From: DATEVL01 sp035471625
GTDB taxonomy: Bacteria > Chloroflexota > Anaerolineae > Anaerolineales > E44-bin32
DNA: 64,000 bases
Assembly: GCA_035471625.1 (NCBI GenBank)
Contig: DATIPT010000037.1
Span: forward strand, 1-64,000
Direction of reading: 5' to 3'
Of the stretch, positions 1 through 7,078 are shown piece after piece; within the stretch, counting starts at the first letter, position 1, and each line of letters starts with the position of its first letter. The notes under the pieces were generated by a model. That model did no database searches, was not told where the DNA came from, and worked only from the letters and a program-made list of their open reading frames with translations. The translations under genes were made by a program, and so were the position numbers.

Positions 1-1
1 G

Positions 2-313
2 GCGACCTCACTCGACCGGTATCTAGAGATCCTGGTGGCCGAAGGGCGCGGGCCCGAAGCCCTGGCCTTCCTGGAGGAATTGGCGCGCGAGCATCCCGGC
101 AAGCAGGCGCTCCACACTCGCCTGGCGGAGGCCTACCGGGCCGCCGGTCGGATCGCCGACGCCATCGCCCAGTACGACGCCCTTGGCGAGATCCAGCTCG
201 ACGCCGGCCAGATCGGCGACGCCATCCTCACGATCCGCACGATCCTTTCCCTCGAGCCTCCCGACCTGGAGGGGTACCAGGAACTGCTGCGCAACCTCGA
301 GGAATCGCAATGA
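2..313 (+). CDS. TPR-like protein, C-terminal part (5' end outside the window)
   Basis: Only the last 103 residues of this protein are present; the frame is open from the first bases of the window. The visible part is a run of amphipathic helix pairs with the alanine, leucine and tyrosine spacing of tetratricopeptide repeats, for example an LAEAYRAAGR helix followed by AIAQYDAL, and it ends in a leucine-rich helix. TPR scaffolds mediate protein-protein contacts, but no partner can be named from this fragment. It ends 19 bases before cdaA on the same strand and may be co-transcribed with it. The TPR call is by pattern only. Confidence 0.6.
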   Translation, partial: ATSLDRYLEILVAEGRGPEALAFLEELAREHPGKQALHTRLAEAYRAAGRIADAIAQYDALGEIQLDAGQIGDAILTIRTILSLEPPDLEGYQELLRNLEESQ

Positions 314-332
314 TGCCGGCGCGGGGCGCCCG

Positions 333-1214
333 ATGGTAAACACCCTGCTGGGCGACGTCGCCTCCTACATCCAGCGGGTCAACTGGCTCAGCGTCCTCGA
401 CATCCTGCTGGTCACGGCGATCCTGTTCGTGCTTCTTCGGCTCGTCCGAGGAACCCGAGCCGTCGTCCTGCTGCGGGGGATGGTCGTGCTAGTGGTGGTC
501 CTGGCCCTGATTACCTCCCTTCTCCCGCTCCCGGGTTTCACCTGGCTGTTGCGCACCTCGCTGCCGGCGCTGCTCGTCGCGATCCCGGTCATCTTCGCCC
601 CCGAGATCCGCCGCGCCCTAGAGCGACTTGGCCGCGCTGGAGCACTGGTGAATATCGGCGCCGGCCCGTCGGACCTCGAGCAGACGATCAGTTCCCTCGC
701 AACGGGCGCCCAACGGCTCTCGGATCACGGCTTGGGCGGCCTGATCGTGATCGAGCGCGAGGTCCGCTTGGGCGAGTACCTCGAGACGGGAATCGGCCTG
801 GATGCCCTGCTGACACCGGAGTTGCTCCTGCAGATCTTCCACACCAACACTCCGCTCCATGACGGCGCCGTGATTCTGCGCGGGGACCGGATCACGGCGG
901 CCGCCTGCGTCCTTCCGCTCTCGTCCGGCGGGACGATCTCGGGCCCGCGCGATCGGCAGATGGGACTTCGCCATCGCGCCGCCCTCGGCATCAGTGAGGT
1001 CAGCGACGCGGTCGCCGTCGTCGTCTCAGAAGAGAACGGCGCGATCTCGGTGGCGCACAACGGTCGGATGATCCGCAAGCTCGACCCAGCTCGCCTGCGC
1101 AACATTCTGTATGCCTTCTATCGACCGCGGCCGCCGACCCTCCTCCCGGCCTGGCTTTCGCGCCGGTTGACCCGCGCCCGGCCGCGCAGCGCCGAAACAT
1201 CGGCCGAGCCCTAG
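333..1214 (+). CDS. cdaA: Membrane diadenylate cyclase CdaA (c-di-AMP synthase)
   Basis: This enzyme joins two ATP molecules into the second messenger c-di-AMP at the cytoplasmic membrane. The 293-residue product has three N-terminal membrane helices (about residues 20-38, 48-66 and 72-90), a short coiled linker and a DisA_N catalytic domain. Both signature motifs are intact: DGA at 177-179 within PLHDGAVIL, and RHR at 213-215 within GLRHRAALGIS. The ATG at 333 is preferred because the longer frame from 183 runs through the upstream gene. A YbbR-domain gene follows after 8 bases, the usual CdaA-CdaR pairing. Likely effectors (DarA, a DarA-antiporter fusion and a CBS protein) lie 37 kb away. 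Confidence 0.95.
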   Translation: MVNTLLGDVASYIQRVNWLSVLDILLVTAILFVLLRLVRGTRAVVLLRGMVVLVVVLALITSLLPLPGFTWLLRTSLPALLVAIPVIFAPEIRRALERLGRAGALVNIGAGPSDLEQTISSLATGAQRLSDHGLGGLIVIEREVRLGEYLETGIGLDALLTPELLLQIFHTNTPLHDGAVILRGDRITAAACVLPLSSGGTISGPRDRQMGLRHRAALGISEVSDAVAVVVSEENGAISVAHNGRMIRKLDPARLRNILYAFYRPRPPTLLPAWLSRRLTRARPRSAETSAEP

Positions 1215-1222
1215 GACTCGAC

Positions 1223-2461
1223 GTGCGCCGTTGGCTGATCGACAACCTCGAAAGCCTGCTGTTCGCCTTCATTCTGGCCGTCTCGATCTGGATCGCTGGC
1301 GTCAGCGCGGCGGACCCCATCGAGGAGCGCGTCTTCCCCACGGCCATCCCGATCCGCTACACCGCTCCCGCCGATGGCCTGCTGGTCGTCGGTGAGCCTC
1401 CCAAGGAGGCCCGCCTGACCGTCCGAGCCCCGACATCCGTGTGGCAGGCTCTCGTGGCGGCGGACTTCCAGCTGACGGCGGACCTCGCACAACTCGGGCC
1501 CGGATCCGAGGCGGTGGCTTTGCTCGCGACGGTGAACCGATCCGGAGCGAGGATCACCGCCATCAATCCCGGTACGGTGCCGGTCACGCTCGAGGAGGCG
1601 GCCGCCAAGACTGTCCCGGTCCGGGTGGCGTTGACCGGCGATCCGGCTTCCCGCTACCAGGCCGGTACCCCTCAGGTCGATCCCAGCGAAGTCAGTGTCG
1701 TCGGTGCGGCCTCGCTCCTCGATACCATCGTCGAGGCTGTCGTCCAGGTGGATCTCGCCGGAACCGAAGAGAGCCTGGATCTAGTGGCCGACTTGACAGC
1801 TCGCGACGCCTCGAGCCGCCCGGTCCGGGAGGTCGACCTCCAGCCCGACACGGCCCGGGTGCGGATCGAGATCAGCCTCCCCGGAGGTTTCCGCTCCCTC
1901 GCCGTCCTGCCCCAACTCACGGACCAGGTCCAGGCCGGGTACCGGGTCACCAATGTCGAGGTCACCCCACCGACGGTCGTCGTCTTCTCATCCGACCCGG
2001 TCGCGGTCGAGAACCTGCCGGGCTTCGTTCAGACCGAACTGATTTCCCTCGCCGACGCGGTCGAGGACATCTCGCGCGAGGTTTCCGTCGAACTGCCGGT
2101 GGGCTTCTCCCTCGTCGACCAACAGAGCGTCCTGGTGGAAGTCACGATCGAGCCGATCCGCAGCACGATCACCGTCAATCGAGCGGTCGAGGTCGTCGGG
2201 CTCGATCTCGGGCGCTACGCCCAGACCTCCCCGTCGACCGTCAGCGTCCTGCTCGATGGCCCGTTGCCGATCCTGGAAGCCCTGCAACCCCAGGATGTGC
2301 GGGTCGTGGTCGATCTGCTCGGGCTGGGGATCGGAGACCACACGGTGCCGGTCGAGATCGTGGTCCTGCCTCAGGGCGTGACCGTGGGAACCATCCTCCC
2401 GGAGACCATCGAAGTCAAGATCAGCCGCACCCCGTTCGTCACTCCGACGCCGCTTCCCTGA
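1223..2461 (+). CDS. cdaR: YbbR-domain protein, CdaR-type partner of CdaA
   Basis: The 412-residue protein has one N-terminal membrane anchor (about residues 10-28) followed by several extracytoplasmic YbbR-type beta modules, recognisable from repeated segments of the VPVRVALTGDP and VEVTPPTVVVFS type. In Firmicutes CdaR binds CdaA and modulates c-di-AMP production; that role is inferred here from fold and position. The gene starts with GTG 8 bases after cdaA and der follows 9 bases after its stop, so cdaA-cdaR-der look like one transcript. The protein ends in a short Thr/Pro segment (TPTPLP). Confidence 0.88.
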   Translation: MRRWLIDNLESLLFAFILAVSIWIAGVSAADPIEERVFPTAIPIRYTAPADGLLVVGEPPKEARLTVRAPTSVWQALVAADFQLTADLAQLGPGSEAVALLATVNRSGARITAINPGTVPVTLEEAAAKTVPVRVALTGDPASRYQAGTPQVDPSEVSVVGAASLLDTIVEAVVQVDLAGTEESLDLVADLTARDASSRPVREVDLQPDTARVRIEISLPGGFRSLAVLPQLTDQVQAGYRVTNVEVTPPTVVVFSSDPVAVENLPGFVQTELISLADAVEDISREVSVELPVGFSLVDQQSVLVEVTIEPIRSTITVNRAVEVVGLDLGRYAQTSPSTVSVLLDGPLPILEALQPQDVRVVVDLLGLGIGDHTVPVEIVVLPQGVTVGTILPETIEVKISRTPFVTPTPLP

Positions 2462-2470
2462 GGCCGGGCG

Positions 2471-3823
2471 ATGACCCGACCCGTCGTCGCCCTGGTCGGA
2501 CGCCCGAATGTGGGCAAGTCGGCCCTGTTCAACCGAATCGCCGGAGAACGCCTGGCGGTCGTCGACGACCGACCCGGGACCACTCGCGACCGGATCATCG
2601 CCGAGGCCGAGTGGAATGGCATCGTCTTCGATCTGGTCGACACCGGGGGGCTCGATCCCCAGATCGGACGGCGCCAGGAACCGCTGTCAATCGACTCAGC
2701 CGATTACCTCGAGTCCATCCGCGTCCAGGCGGAGATCGCCTGCCGGGAAGCCGACGCCGTCTTGTTCCTGGTCGACGGCGTCGATGGCGTCACGCCGGCC
2801 GACGCCGAGGTCGCCGCCTTCCTACGCCGGCAGCGGCGGGATGAAGCGCAGCCGGCGATCTTCCTCGTGGTCAACAAGTGCGATACGGCCGAACGCCGCC
2901 AGCAGGCGACCGAGTTCTACGAGCTCGGGATGGGCGATCCAATCCCGATCTCAGCCCTCCACGGCGTGGGGATCGGCGACTTGCTGGATGCCCTCACCGC
3001 CGGACTGCCCCAATCAACCGCCGAACTTGACACCGGCATTCGCATCGCTATCGTCGGGCGACCGAACGTCGGGAAATCCTCCCTGCTCAATCGCCTACTC
3101 GGCGAAGAGCGCGTGATCGTCTCCCCTCTTCCGGGCACGACTCGCGACGCCATCGATACACAGCTCACCTACCACGGGGTCCGTCTGACTCTCATCGATA
3201 CTGCCGGGATCCGGCGCCGCGGTCGCATCACCCCTGGGGTCGAGAAGTACTCGGTCCTGCGAACGCTAAAAGCCATCGAGCGGGCGCAGGTGGTCTTGCT
3301 CCTGATCGACGCAAGCGAAGGACTGACCGCCCAGGACTCGCACATCGCCGGGATGATCATCGAGAAGCACCGCCCGGTGGTTCTGCTCGTCAACAAGTGG
3401 GATGCCGTGGAGAAGGACGAGCGCACGATGGACGCCTACCGGAAGACGCTTCAGGCACAACTGGGTTTCCTCGATTTCGCGCCCGTCTTGTTCATCTCCG
3501 CCCTGACCGGCCAGCGGATTCATCAGGTTCTTCCCCTGGCCCTGCGCGTCCAGGAGGAGAGCGTTCGGCGAGTGCCGACGTCGCAGCTCAACCGTCTTCT
3601 GGCGGAGGCCGTCGAACGCCACCCGCCTCCCGCCCGGGCGGGGCGCCAGCTGAAGCTGTATTTCGCTGCCCAGGTCCGGACGGCGCCTCCGACCTTCGAG
3701 TTCCAGGCGAACGATCCCGAACTCGTCCACTTCACCTACGTCCGGTTCCTGGAGAATCAGATCCGCGAGCGGTTCAGTTTTCTGGGAACGCCGATCCATA
3801 TGCGGTTCCGCAAGCGCGAGTGA
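2471..3823 (+). CDS. der: Ribosome-associated double GTPase Der (EngA)
   Basis: Der is an essential GTPase needed for maturation of the large ribosomal subunit. The 450-residue product carries two tandem G domains, each with a GRPNVGKS P-loop (near residues 10 and 197), a DTxG G3 motif (DTGG and DTAG) and an NKxD G4 motif (NKCD and NKWD). A C-terminal KH-like domain starts at about residue 360. Length and domain order are normal for the family. The ATG follows cdaR by 9 bases. The gene ends in TGA, one of many in this window that show UGA is a normal stop codon in this genome, which matters for the selenoprotein candidates. Confidence 0.97.
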   Translation: MTRPVVALVGRPNVGKSALFNRIAGERLAVVDDRPGTTRDRIIAEAEWNGIVFDLVDTGGLDPQIGRRQEPLSIDSADYLESIRVQAEIACREADAVLFLVDGVDGVTPADAEVAAFLRRQRRDEAQPAIFLVVNKCDTAERRQQATEFYELGMGDPIPISALHGVGIGDLLDALTAGLPQSTAELDTGIRIAIVGRPNVGKSSLLNRLLGEERVIVSPLPGTTRDAIDTQLTYHGVRLTLIDTAGIRRRGRITPGVEKYSVLRTLKAIERAQVVLLLIDASEGLTAQDSHIAGMIIEKHRPVVLLVNKWDAVEKDERTMDAYRKTLQAQLGFLDFAPVLFISALTGQRIHQVLPLALRVQEESVRRVPTSQLNRLLAEAVERHPPPARAGRQLKLYFAAQVRTAPPTFEFQANDPELVHFTYVRFLENQIRERFSFLGTPIHMRFRKRE

Positions 3824-3850
3824 CGCCACTTCCGTGAGAACCGGGTCACC

Positions 3851-3879
3851 TTGTCAGGCCTCGCAGCGAGTCCTATAAT
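3851..3879 (+). promoter_or_regulatory. Promoter of lepB, predicted to give a leaderless mRNA
   Basis: A -35 box TTGTCA (3851-3856) and a perfect -10 box TATAAT (3874-3879) are separated by 17 bp. The GTG start of lepB begins 7 bases after the -10 box, where transcription would initiate, leaving no room for a 5' untranslated region or a Shine-Dalgarno site. Confidence 0.75.
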
Positions 3880-3885
3880 CGCGTT

Positions 3886-4488
3886 GTGGACTTCCGCCCC
3901 CAGGAGACGCCCGCGCCCCAAGAGTGGGGCGCTTCCACCTCCCCCGGTTTCGGGGCCCGCCTGGCGCGCCTGCTCGGCGAGCTGCTCCAAACCCTGCTTG
4001 TGGCGGCGGTCATCTTTCTGGCCGTCAACTTCGTCACGGCCCGGATCCGGGTCGAGGGAAGCAGCATGGAGCCGAGCCTGCACGACGGGGAACTGGTCGT
4101 CGTGAATCGGCTGGCCTACCGCTGGAGCGACCCCGAGCGAGGCGACATTGTCGTGTTCCGCTTCCCGCTCGAGCCGGATCGTCGCTTCATCAAGCGGGTC
4201 ATCGGGCTGCCCGGCGAGGTCGTGGTCATCGTCGACGGTCAGGTCCTGGTCAACGGGGCGCGGCTGGAAGAGCCGTACATCGCCGCCGCGCCGCGCTACC
4301 ATGGAGAGTGGACCGTGGGACAGGACGAGGTATTCGTCCTCGGCGACAATCGCAACAACTCGTCCGACTCTCAGACCTGGGGGCCGGTCCCGTTCGCCCA
4401 AGTCCTGGGAAAGGCCGTCCTGGTGTACTGGCCGCCACCGGAGGCCGGCTTGATCCCGCACAACGGATCGGTCGAGGCCAGTGAGTAG
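3886..4488 (+). CDS. lepB: Signal peptidase I
   Basis: LepB cleaves signal peptides from exported proteins on the outer face of the cytoplasmic membrane. The 200-residue protein has one membrane helix (about residues 36-50). The catalytic Ser60 lies in GSSMEPSL and the general-base Lys103 in RRFIKRVIGLPGE, followed by the conserved GDNRNNSSDS box near 153-162. A single transmembrane anchor and short length are typical of Gram-positive-type enzymes. The GTG at 3886 sits exactly where the upstream promoter would start transcription, so the mRNA is probably leaderless. The gene is separated from der by 62 bases and has its own promoter. Confidence 0.95.
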   Translation: MDFRPQETPAPQEWGASTSPGFGARLARLLGELLQTLLVAAVIFLAVNFVTARIRVEGSSMEPSLHDGELVVVNRLAYRWSDPERGDIVVFRFPLEPDRRFIKRVIGLPGEVVVIVDGQVLVNGARLEEPYIAAAPRYHGEWTVGQDEVFVLGDNRNNSSDSQTWGPVPFAQVLGKAVLVYWPPPEAGLIPHNGSVEASE

Positions 4489-4496
4489 TCCGGTTG

Positions 4497-4505
4497 TGCT
4501 AGAAT
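4497..4505 (+). promoter_or_regulatory. Extended -10 promoter element upstream of the YgiT-type gene
   Basis: TGCTAGAAT is an extended -10 box (TG, one base, TAGAAT). No -35 match is seen at the usual distance. A small hairpin, CGCCG/CGGCG around AAA, lies in the 36-base leader before the start at 4542. Confidence 0.45.
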
Positions 4506-4541
4506 CGCGGCTCAACGCCGAAACGGCGAGGACCTAGCCCA

Positions 4542-4829
4542 GTGCCCCAGGATCCGATGTATCCGTGTCCCGAATGCCAGGTTGGCGCGCTCCGCCCGGC
4601 CAACGTCTCGTACCTGACGCGGATCCAAGGTCGCCTGATCACGGTCCCGGACTTTCCGGCTTGGGTCTGCGACGTCTGCGGGCGCCGTGAGTACGATGAG
4701 GCCGCTCTGACGGAGTTGCGGGCTATGCTGGAGGGCGGAACGCCCATGCGGCGTCGGCCCAAGCGCCAGCGGCCCGTCTCCCCCGCCGCCGCCCCGCAGC
4801 CGCCGATTGACCCCCGCCGCCGCACCTGA
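4542..4829 (+). CDS. YgiT-type zinc finger protein
   Basis: The protein is 95 residues long with the two-knuckle zinc site of the YgiT/MqsA N-terminal domain: CPEC near the N-terminus and CDVCGRREYDE about 40 residues later. The C-terminus is basic and Pro/Ala-rich. In MqsA this domain is the zinc-binding part of an antitoxin, but no MqsR-like toxin or HTH DNA-binding domain is present here, so a toxin-antitoxin role is not supported. YgiT-type domains often occur as stand-alone small proteins of unknown role. The start is GTG at 4542; ATG at 4557 would remove five residues and leave the zinc site intact. Confidence 0.75.
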   Translation: MPQDPMYPCPECQVGALRPANVSYLTRIQGRLITVPDFPAWVCDVCGRREYDEAALTELRAMLEGGTPMRRRPKRQRPVSPAAAPQPPIDPRRRT

Positions 4830-4865
4830 GATCCTCGCCACGCGGCTGGAACAACAGGCACCGGC

Positions 4866-6488
4866 ATGACCGCCCCTCGCGAACGGCGATCCCCTCCACG
4901 CGTGCTCGTCATTGCCGACGTCGAGAGCACGGCAAAGGCCCTGATCGACAACGTCCTTAAGCCTGCCGGCATCCAGGCATGGCCGGCCGGGAGCGAAGCT
5001 CCTCCAGCCGACATGATCGTCGTCGATATCACTCAACTCCGGGGGGACCCCCTTGCCGGGCTGCGCGCCCGCCGCGAGGCGGGCGACGAGGCCCCGGCGG
5101 TTGCGCTGGCCGCCCACTTTCCGACCGCCCGCCTACGGGATCTCTTCCACCTGAACGTCGTCGACATTCTGCTCAAGCCGTACCGTCCCCTCGATCTGGC
5201 GCAGGCAATTCGCGAATCGGCCGAAGCTCGATCGGCCGAGACCAACACCCAGATGCTGGCTCGAAGCCTGGAGACCACCCGCGAGCAAGCCCGACGGCGA
5301 ACGGAAGAAGTCCGACTGCTATCCGAGATCGGCCGGGCCGTCGCCGGGCTGGCCGACCTGGAAGCCATCCTGGCGCGCGTCGTCGAAGCCGCCGTCTTCG
5401 TGGCCGACGCCGAAGAGGCGAGCATCTACTTGGCCGATGAGGACGGTGGGGAGCTCAGCCTGCGGGCCCATCACCAGGCGGGCCAGCGCCAGGCCACGCT
5501 CGAACGACTGCGGGTCAACGACACCATCGTCGGCCAGGTCTACCAGACCGGCCAGGCGATCCTGCATCAGCCGTCCGTCGAGGGCGAGGTCAAGGTCCAG
5601 ACCGGATTCCTCGTGCAAGCCTTGATCAACGTTCCGATCCGAGTTCGCAGCAACGTCGTCGGGGTCCTCGGCGTTTATAACCGGACCGCGCCGCGAGCGT
5701 TTTCCGAGCATCAACTGACGGTCCTCAGTTCCCTGGCCGACTGGGCCGGAGTGGGACTGGAGCACGCCGAACTGGTCGGACAGATTCGGGAGGGCCTTTC
5801 GGCGAGTCCGGTCACCGCCGCCCCCCAGGAGGTCCTGGAGGGCATCGAGCGCGCCATCGCCAATCTCGAGCCCCTCGCCGACGGAAGGCCCATCTCTGGG
5901 GAGTCGACCAGGGATGTCCAGGCCGCGCTCGATGACCTGCGCAAAGTCCGGGCGATGCCCCTGGCCCTGCTGACTCCCACCCAGGCGATGGGCCTGGTCG
6001 ATCTGAATACGATCCTGCGTCATGTCGTGGACGAGCTTCGACCGGTGGCCTCCCGTCGCAGCCTCGAACTCGTGGCCGACCTCGGACCGGGCATTCCGCT
6101 GATCGGTGGAGACCGCGCCCGCTTGATGCAGGTCATCGGAGGCCTCACGGCTGCCGCCATCCGCCGCACCCGGCGCGGACGGGTCGTCCTCGACGCGCAC
6201 ACCTTCGCCGTTCGCGGCGGCGAGGCAGACTCGACTGCGCCTCCTGAATACGTCTCCTTGCGCGACGGGGCCTGGTTGGCGATCACGGTCGCCGACACCA
6301 GCTCGGGCCTTTCCCCCGATACGATCCGGGCATTGACGGCCGAGTCGGTCGAGCCCAGCGCCGGGGAACTCGGCCCGGGTCTGGCGATGGGCGAAGTGCG
6401 CATCGCCGTGGAAGGTCTCAACGGCGTCTTGTGGCACGAACAGAGTCCGGCCGGGACGATCGTCACCGTGGCGCTGCCGGCCGGGTGA
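4866..6488 (+). CDS. GAF-domain signalling protein with receiver-like and degenerate histidine-kinase ATPase domains
   Basis: Three modules are visible in 540 residues. The first (about 10-125) resembles a response-regulator receiver, with a possible phosphoacceptor Asp in MIVVDIT and a Lys in LLKPYRP, but only one acidic residue at the N-terminal acidic pocket. A coiled coil leads into a GAF domain (about 165-315). The last module (about 375-540) resembles a histidine-kinase ATPase domain with damaged motifs: the N-box reads RLMQVIGGLTAAAI without its Asn, and the G1 box is DTSSG. No HisKA histidine is seen. It is likely a sensor or scaffold and not an active kinase. The next gene starts 12 bases downstream. 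Confidence 0.7.
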   Translation: MTAPRERRSPPRVLVIADVESTAKALIDNVLKPAGIQAWPAGSEAPPADMIVVDITQLRGDPLAGLRARREAGDEAPAVALAAHFPTARLRDLFHLNVVDILLKPYRPLDLAQAIRESAEARSAETNTQMLARSLETTREQARRRTEEVRLLSEIGRAVAGLADLEAILARVVEAAVFVADAEEASIYLADEDGGELSLRAHHQAGQRQATLERLRVNDTIVGQVYQTGQAILHQPSVEGEVKVQTGFLVQALINVPIRVRSNVVGVLGVYNRTAPRAFSEHQLTVLSSLADWAGVGLEHAELVGQIREGLSASPVTAAPQEVLEGIERAIANLEPLADGRPISGESTRDVQAALDDLRKVRAMPLALLTPTQAMGLVDLNTILRHVVDELRPVASRRSLELVADLGPGIPLIGGDRARLMQVIGGLTAAAIRRTRRGRVVLDAHTFAVRGGEADSTAPPEYVSLRDGAWLAITVADTSSGLSPDTIRALTAESVEPSAGELGPGLAMGEVRIAVEGLNGVLWHEQSPAGTIVTVALPAG

Positions 6489-6500
6489 CCGGAGGGCCGA

Positions 6501-7034
6501 ATGAAGCCGATTTCGGTCGAGATCTATACCGAGAGCCATCGCGTCCTGGGCCGCGTCTCACCTGGCGCCTCCGGGCTCTTCAGCCATCTGAATCTGCCGA
6601 CGACATCCATCATTGAAGTCGACGGTGCTCACTTGAACCGGCTTCATCAGCCCGGGCGCCTGGTCTCGCGGTACACCGCCATGTGGCTGGTCAAACGGGA
6701 AATCGTGGCCGTCCTCCTCTCGAGCCGGTCGGAGGTGGGGACGGCCATTCTCTCTCGCGGCGGATGGTCGACGACCGTACCCCACTGGGTCCACATCCTG
6801 CTCGGCGGATACGAACTTCGCGGGGTCATGCAGGCCCCCGGCAAGTTCGACGCCAGTGCGACCTTGCTGGAAGGCGATAGGCTGTTCGTGCCCCTCTACA
6901 ACGCCGAGCTCATGGCGATCCTCTTCCCCAACGTGGTCGCCCGCTGCCCGGCACTGCTGTTCAACCGCGAGATGGTCGACTCCGTCGCGCTTCTCCCCAA
7001 GGAGGAGATCCCGAAGGAAGCGCCCACAGAGTAG
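6501..7034 (+). CDS. Conserved hypothetical protein, 177 residues
   Basis: I do not recognise a family. The protein has no signal peptide or membrane helix. It begins with a beta-rich stretch (ISVEIYTESHRVLGRV), alternates hydrophobic strands through its middle and ends in a Lys/Glu-rich tail. One segment near 75-90 (AILSRGGWSTTVPHW) looks like a loop between strands. A good ribosome binding site (GGAGG) precedes the ATG, and the gene follows the GAF pseudo-kinase by 12 bases, so the two are probably co-transcribed and may act in one signalling unit. Function unknown. Confidence 0.6.
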   Translation: MKPISVEIYTESHRVLGRVSPGASGLFSHLNLPTTSIIEVDGAHLNRLHQPGRLVSRYTAMWLVKREIVAVLLSSRSEVGTAILSRGGWSTTVPHWVHILLGGYELRGVMQAPGKFDASATLLEGDRLFVPLYNAELMAILFPNVVARCPALLFNREMVDSVALLPKEEIPKEAPTE

Positions 7035-7078
7035 TCGCTCGGCGCCGGACAGGCGCCGGTCGGAGGCTAGGGGGTTTG

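Noticed and set aside
183..332. N-terminal extension of CdaA by 50 residues
   Set aside because: It reads through the upstream TPR-like gene in another frame and has Ser/Arg-rich shadow composition; the ATG at 333 begins directly before the first membrane helix.
4542..4829. MqsRA-type toxin-antitoxin system
   Set aside because: Only the YgiT-type zinc domain is present; there is no HTH domain and no adjacent toxin gene.
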